From NCBI GenBank assembly GCA_964434345.1, contig CAYSUY010000212.1, positions 1-6,790 on the forward strand: DNA of 6,790 nucleotides. The letters run 5' to 3'. Under the pieces are notes generated by a model, which was given only the letters and a program-made list of their open reading frames with translations, was not told the DNA's origin and did not search any database. This document shows, piece after piece, positions 5,548 through 6,790 of this stretch; within the stretch, counting starts at the first letter, position 1; the number at the start of each line of letters is the position of its first letter. A program made the position numbers and the translations under genes. Source of the stretch: CAIOSQ01 sp964434345 (GTDB lineage Bacteria; Pseudomonadota; Alphaproteobacteria; CACIAM-22H2).

Positions 5548-6790
5548 TCACTCCGCCGGTTTGTCTCCGACCCAGTTCTGGTCGGGCGTCAGCTTCCAGC
5601 GATGCTGGTCGGCGGGGCGCGTACCCCGCGCCCAGGCACCGATCACATCCTTGTCACGACGACGTGCGCGCATCCGCGCCGCTATCGCGTCGGGATCCCA
5701 GTCCGCGCGCAGCTTCTGAACCAGCCGGTCCCGGACGGCGCGATGCGCGGGATCCTCGGCGAGATCGTGGAGTTCGTGCGGATCCGCGGCGAGATCGAAG
5801 AGCTGCGGGCGGTAGCCGTTGTAGTCGATCAGCTTCCAGGTGCCGCTGCGGATCATGCGCTGTTGCACCGCCATCCCGCCGGTCCAGTGGGGGACCGTGT
5901 CGGTGCAGTATTCCGAGAAGGTCTCGTCGATCCAGCGCGCCGATCCGTCGCGGGCCACGTCGAGAAAGCTGATCCCCTGCGCATGCGGCAGGGGCTTGCC
6001 GCCGAGGGCGTCGACCATCGTCGCGGCGACGTCGATCAGGTTCACGACATGGGCGCGGCGCTCGCCCTGCGGCAGATGTCCGGGCCAGCTCAGGATCAGC
6101 GGAACCTTGACCGATTCCTCGTAGAAAGTGTGCTTCCACCACAATCCGCGTTCGCCGAGCTGGTCGCCGTGGTCCGAGCTGTAGACGATCAGCGTATCCT
6201 CGGCGAGGCCAAGCGCCTCGAGCCGGTCGACGACCTGACCGATGAGGATGTCGAGCCGGGTGACCAGGCCCCAATAGGCGGCGCGGGCGCGCAGCACGTC
6301 GTCCGGCCGCGTGTCCGTGATCTTGCGGTTCTCGCGCCACCAGGCGAGCCAGGGATGGTCGGCCTCCGGAGCAGGCAGCGCCGGCATGCCGATGCGATCG
6401 GCATAGAGCGCATAATCCTCCGGCCACGCGATATACGGCGGATGCGGCAGCATGAACCCGACCGAGAGGCAGAACGGCTCGTCGTGCCCGGCGGCGCGGC
6501 GCGCGGCGATGCCCTCGAGCGCCGCGATCGCGGCGTCGGCGGTCTCCATGTCCTTGAGCTGGTAGGAGCTCTGCCCGGGGCCGGAGACGTCGACGCTGAC
6601 GCGGTTGGGGTCGTTGGTGTCGTTGAGCGGGCCCATGTCGTGCCGGGCGACGCCGCCATAATTCGGGCTGTGATCGCCGACCTCGCGCGCGACGAAGCCG
6701 TGCATCTGGTCGGGGCCCATCGCGTGGAGCCGGCTGATCAGCATGGGCTGGTAGCCCGCGGCCCCCAGCGCATGCGGCCAGGTCGCGCGG
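5548..6790 (-). CDS. Type I (formylglycine) sulfatase, choline-sulfatase/phosphonohydrolase-like, N-terminus outside the window
   Basis: This is the C-terminal 413 codons of an alkaline-phosphatase-superfamily sulfatase, which hydrolyses a sulfate ester to alcohol plus sulfate. Family members run about 470-520 residues, so roughly 60-110 are missing, including the C/S-x-P-x-R site where the catalytic formylglycine is made; the methionine at 6744 is internal. The protein visible at the edge (W-P-H-A-L-G-A-A-G-Y) already matches the block before the family's G-K-x-H motif. That motif here reads S-R-L-H-A-M-G-P-D-Q, followed by H-G-F. P-H-P-P-Y (His codon 6442-6444) and S-D-H-G-D at 6163-6177 carry the downstream metal/substrate-site residues. 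These lead into Q-L-G-E-R-G-L-W-W-K-H with the second conserved Lys at 6133-6135. A C-terminal W-K-L-I-D-Y-N and L-F-D-L-A-A-D-P-H-E-L block is standard for sulfatases. Substrate class and cell location are unknown because the signal region is missing. The stop lies 27 bases before the binding-protein ATG, so it is probably co-transcribed with the transporter. A phosphonate monoester hydrolase is the main alternative. Confidence 0.92.
   Translation of the reverse strand, partial: RATWPHALGAAGYQPMLISRLHAMGPDQMHGFVAREVGDHSPNYGGVARHDMGPLNDTNDPNRVSVDVSGPGQSSYQLKDMETADAAIAALEGIAARRAAGHDEPFCLSVGFMLPHPPYIAWPEDYALYADRIGMPALPAPEADHPWLAWWRENRKITDTRPDDVLRARAAYWGLVTRLDILIGQVVDRLEALGLAEDTLIVYSSDHGDQLGERGLWWKHTFYEESVKVPLILSWPGHLPQGERRAHVVNLIDVAATMVDALGGKPLPHAQGISFLDVARDGSARWIDETFSEYCTDTVPHWTGGMAVQQRMIRSGTWKLIDYNGYRPQLFDLAADPHELHDLAEDPAHRAVRDRLVQKLRADWDPDAIAARMRARRRDKDVIGAWARGTRPADQHRWKLTPDQNWVGDKPAE

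Noticed and set aside
5526..6124. Plus-strand open frames opposite the sulfatase
   Set aside because: The minus strand here encodes conserved sulfatase C-terminal blocks; the plus-strand proteins look like shadows.
1..6790. CRISPR array, insertion sequence, tRNA or phage-derived system
   Set aside because: No direct-repeat series, transposase, terminal inverted repeats or tRNA-like fold was seen by eye; gene content is ordinary metabolic and transport.

Overview
This 6790-base window looks like chromosome from a GC-rich proteobacterium. An alphaproteobacterium of the rhizobial or rhodospirillal kind is my best guess, from the high GC, the codon usage and the style of the genes; no rRNA or other phylogenetic marker is present to confirm it. 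The sequence comes from a draft assembly: a run of exactly 10 N lies inside the first gene. Coding density is very high, no stretch over about 130 bases lacks a gene, and I see no mobile elements, tRNAs, rRNAs or CRISPR repeats.

Layout. Positions 1-1299 (+) hold the 3' part of an AtzA/TrzA-type metal-dependent amidohydrolase, interrupted by the N gap. It converges on a small lipoprotein gene at about 1328-1699 (-). From 1826 to the right-hand edge, everything runs on the minus strand and reads as one operon. In transcription order it contains: a type I sulfatase (5548 to beyond 6790, N-terminus outside the window), an SsuA/TauA/NMT1-type periplasmic substrate-binding protein (4483-5520), an SsuB/TauB-type ATPase (3704-4486), an unrecognised 100-residue membrane-anchored protein (3405-3707), and two different SsuC/TauC-type permeases (2590-3408 and 1826-2593).

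How the genes work together. The last five genes are joined by four consecutive 4-base stop/start overlaps (GTGA, ATGA, ATGA, ATGA), so they are probably translationally coupled and made as one complex. The sulfatase ends only 27 bases before the binding-protein gene. My inference is uptake and hydrolysis of an organic sulfate ester for sulfur or carbon. The binding-protein family also serves sulfonates, taurine, nitrate, thiamine precursors and aromatic acids, so the substrate is not settled. No sulfonate monooxygenase (SsuD or TauD type) is visible, which favours a sulfate ester over a sulfonate. The amidohydrolase and the lipoprotein are probably unrelated to this operon.

The least explained part is the small membrane-anchored protein between the ATPase and the permeases, together with the unequal permease pair, in which the second has a degenerate ATPase-docking loop.
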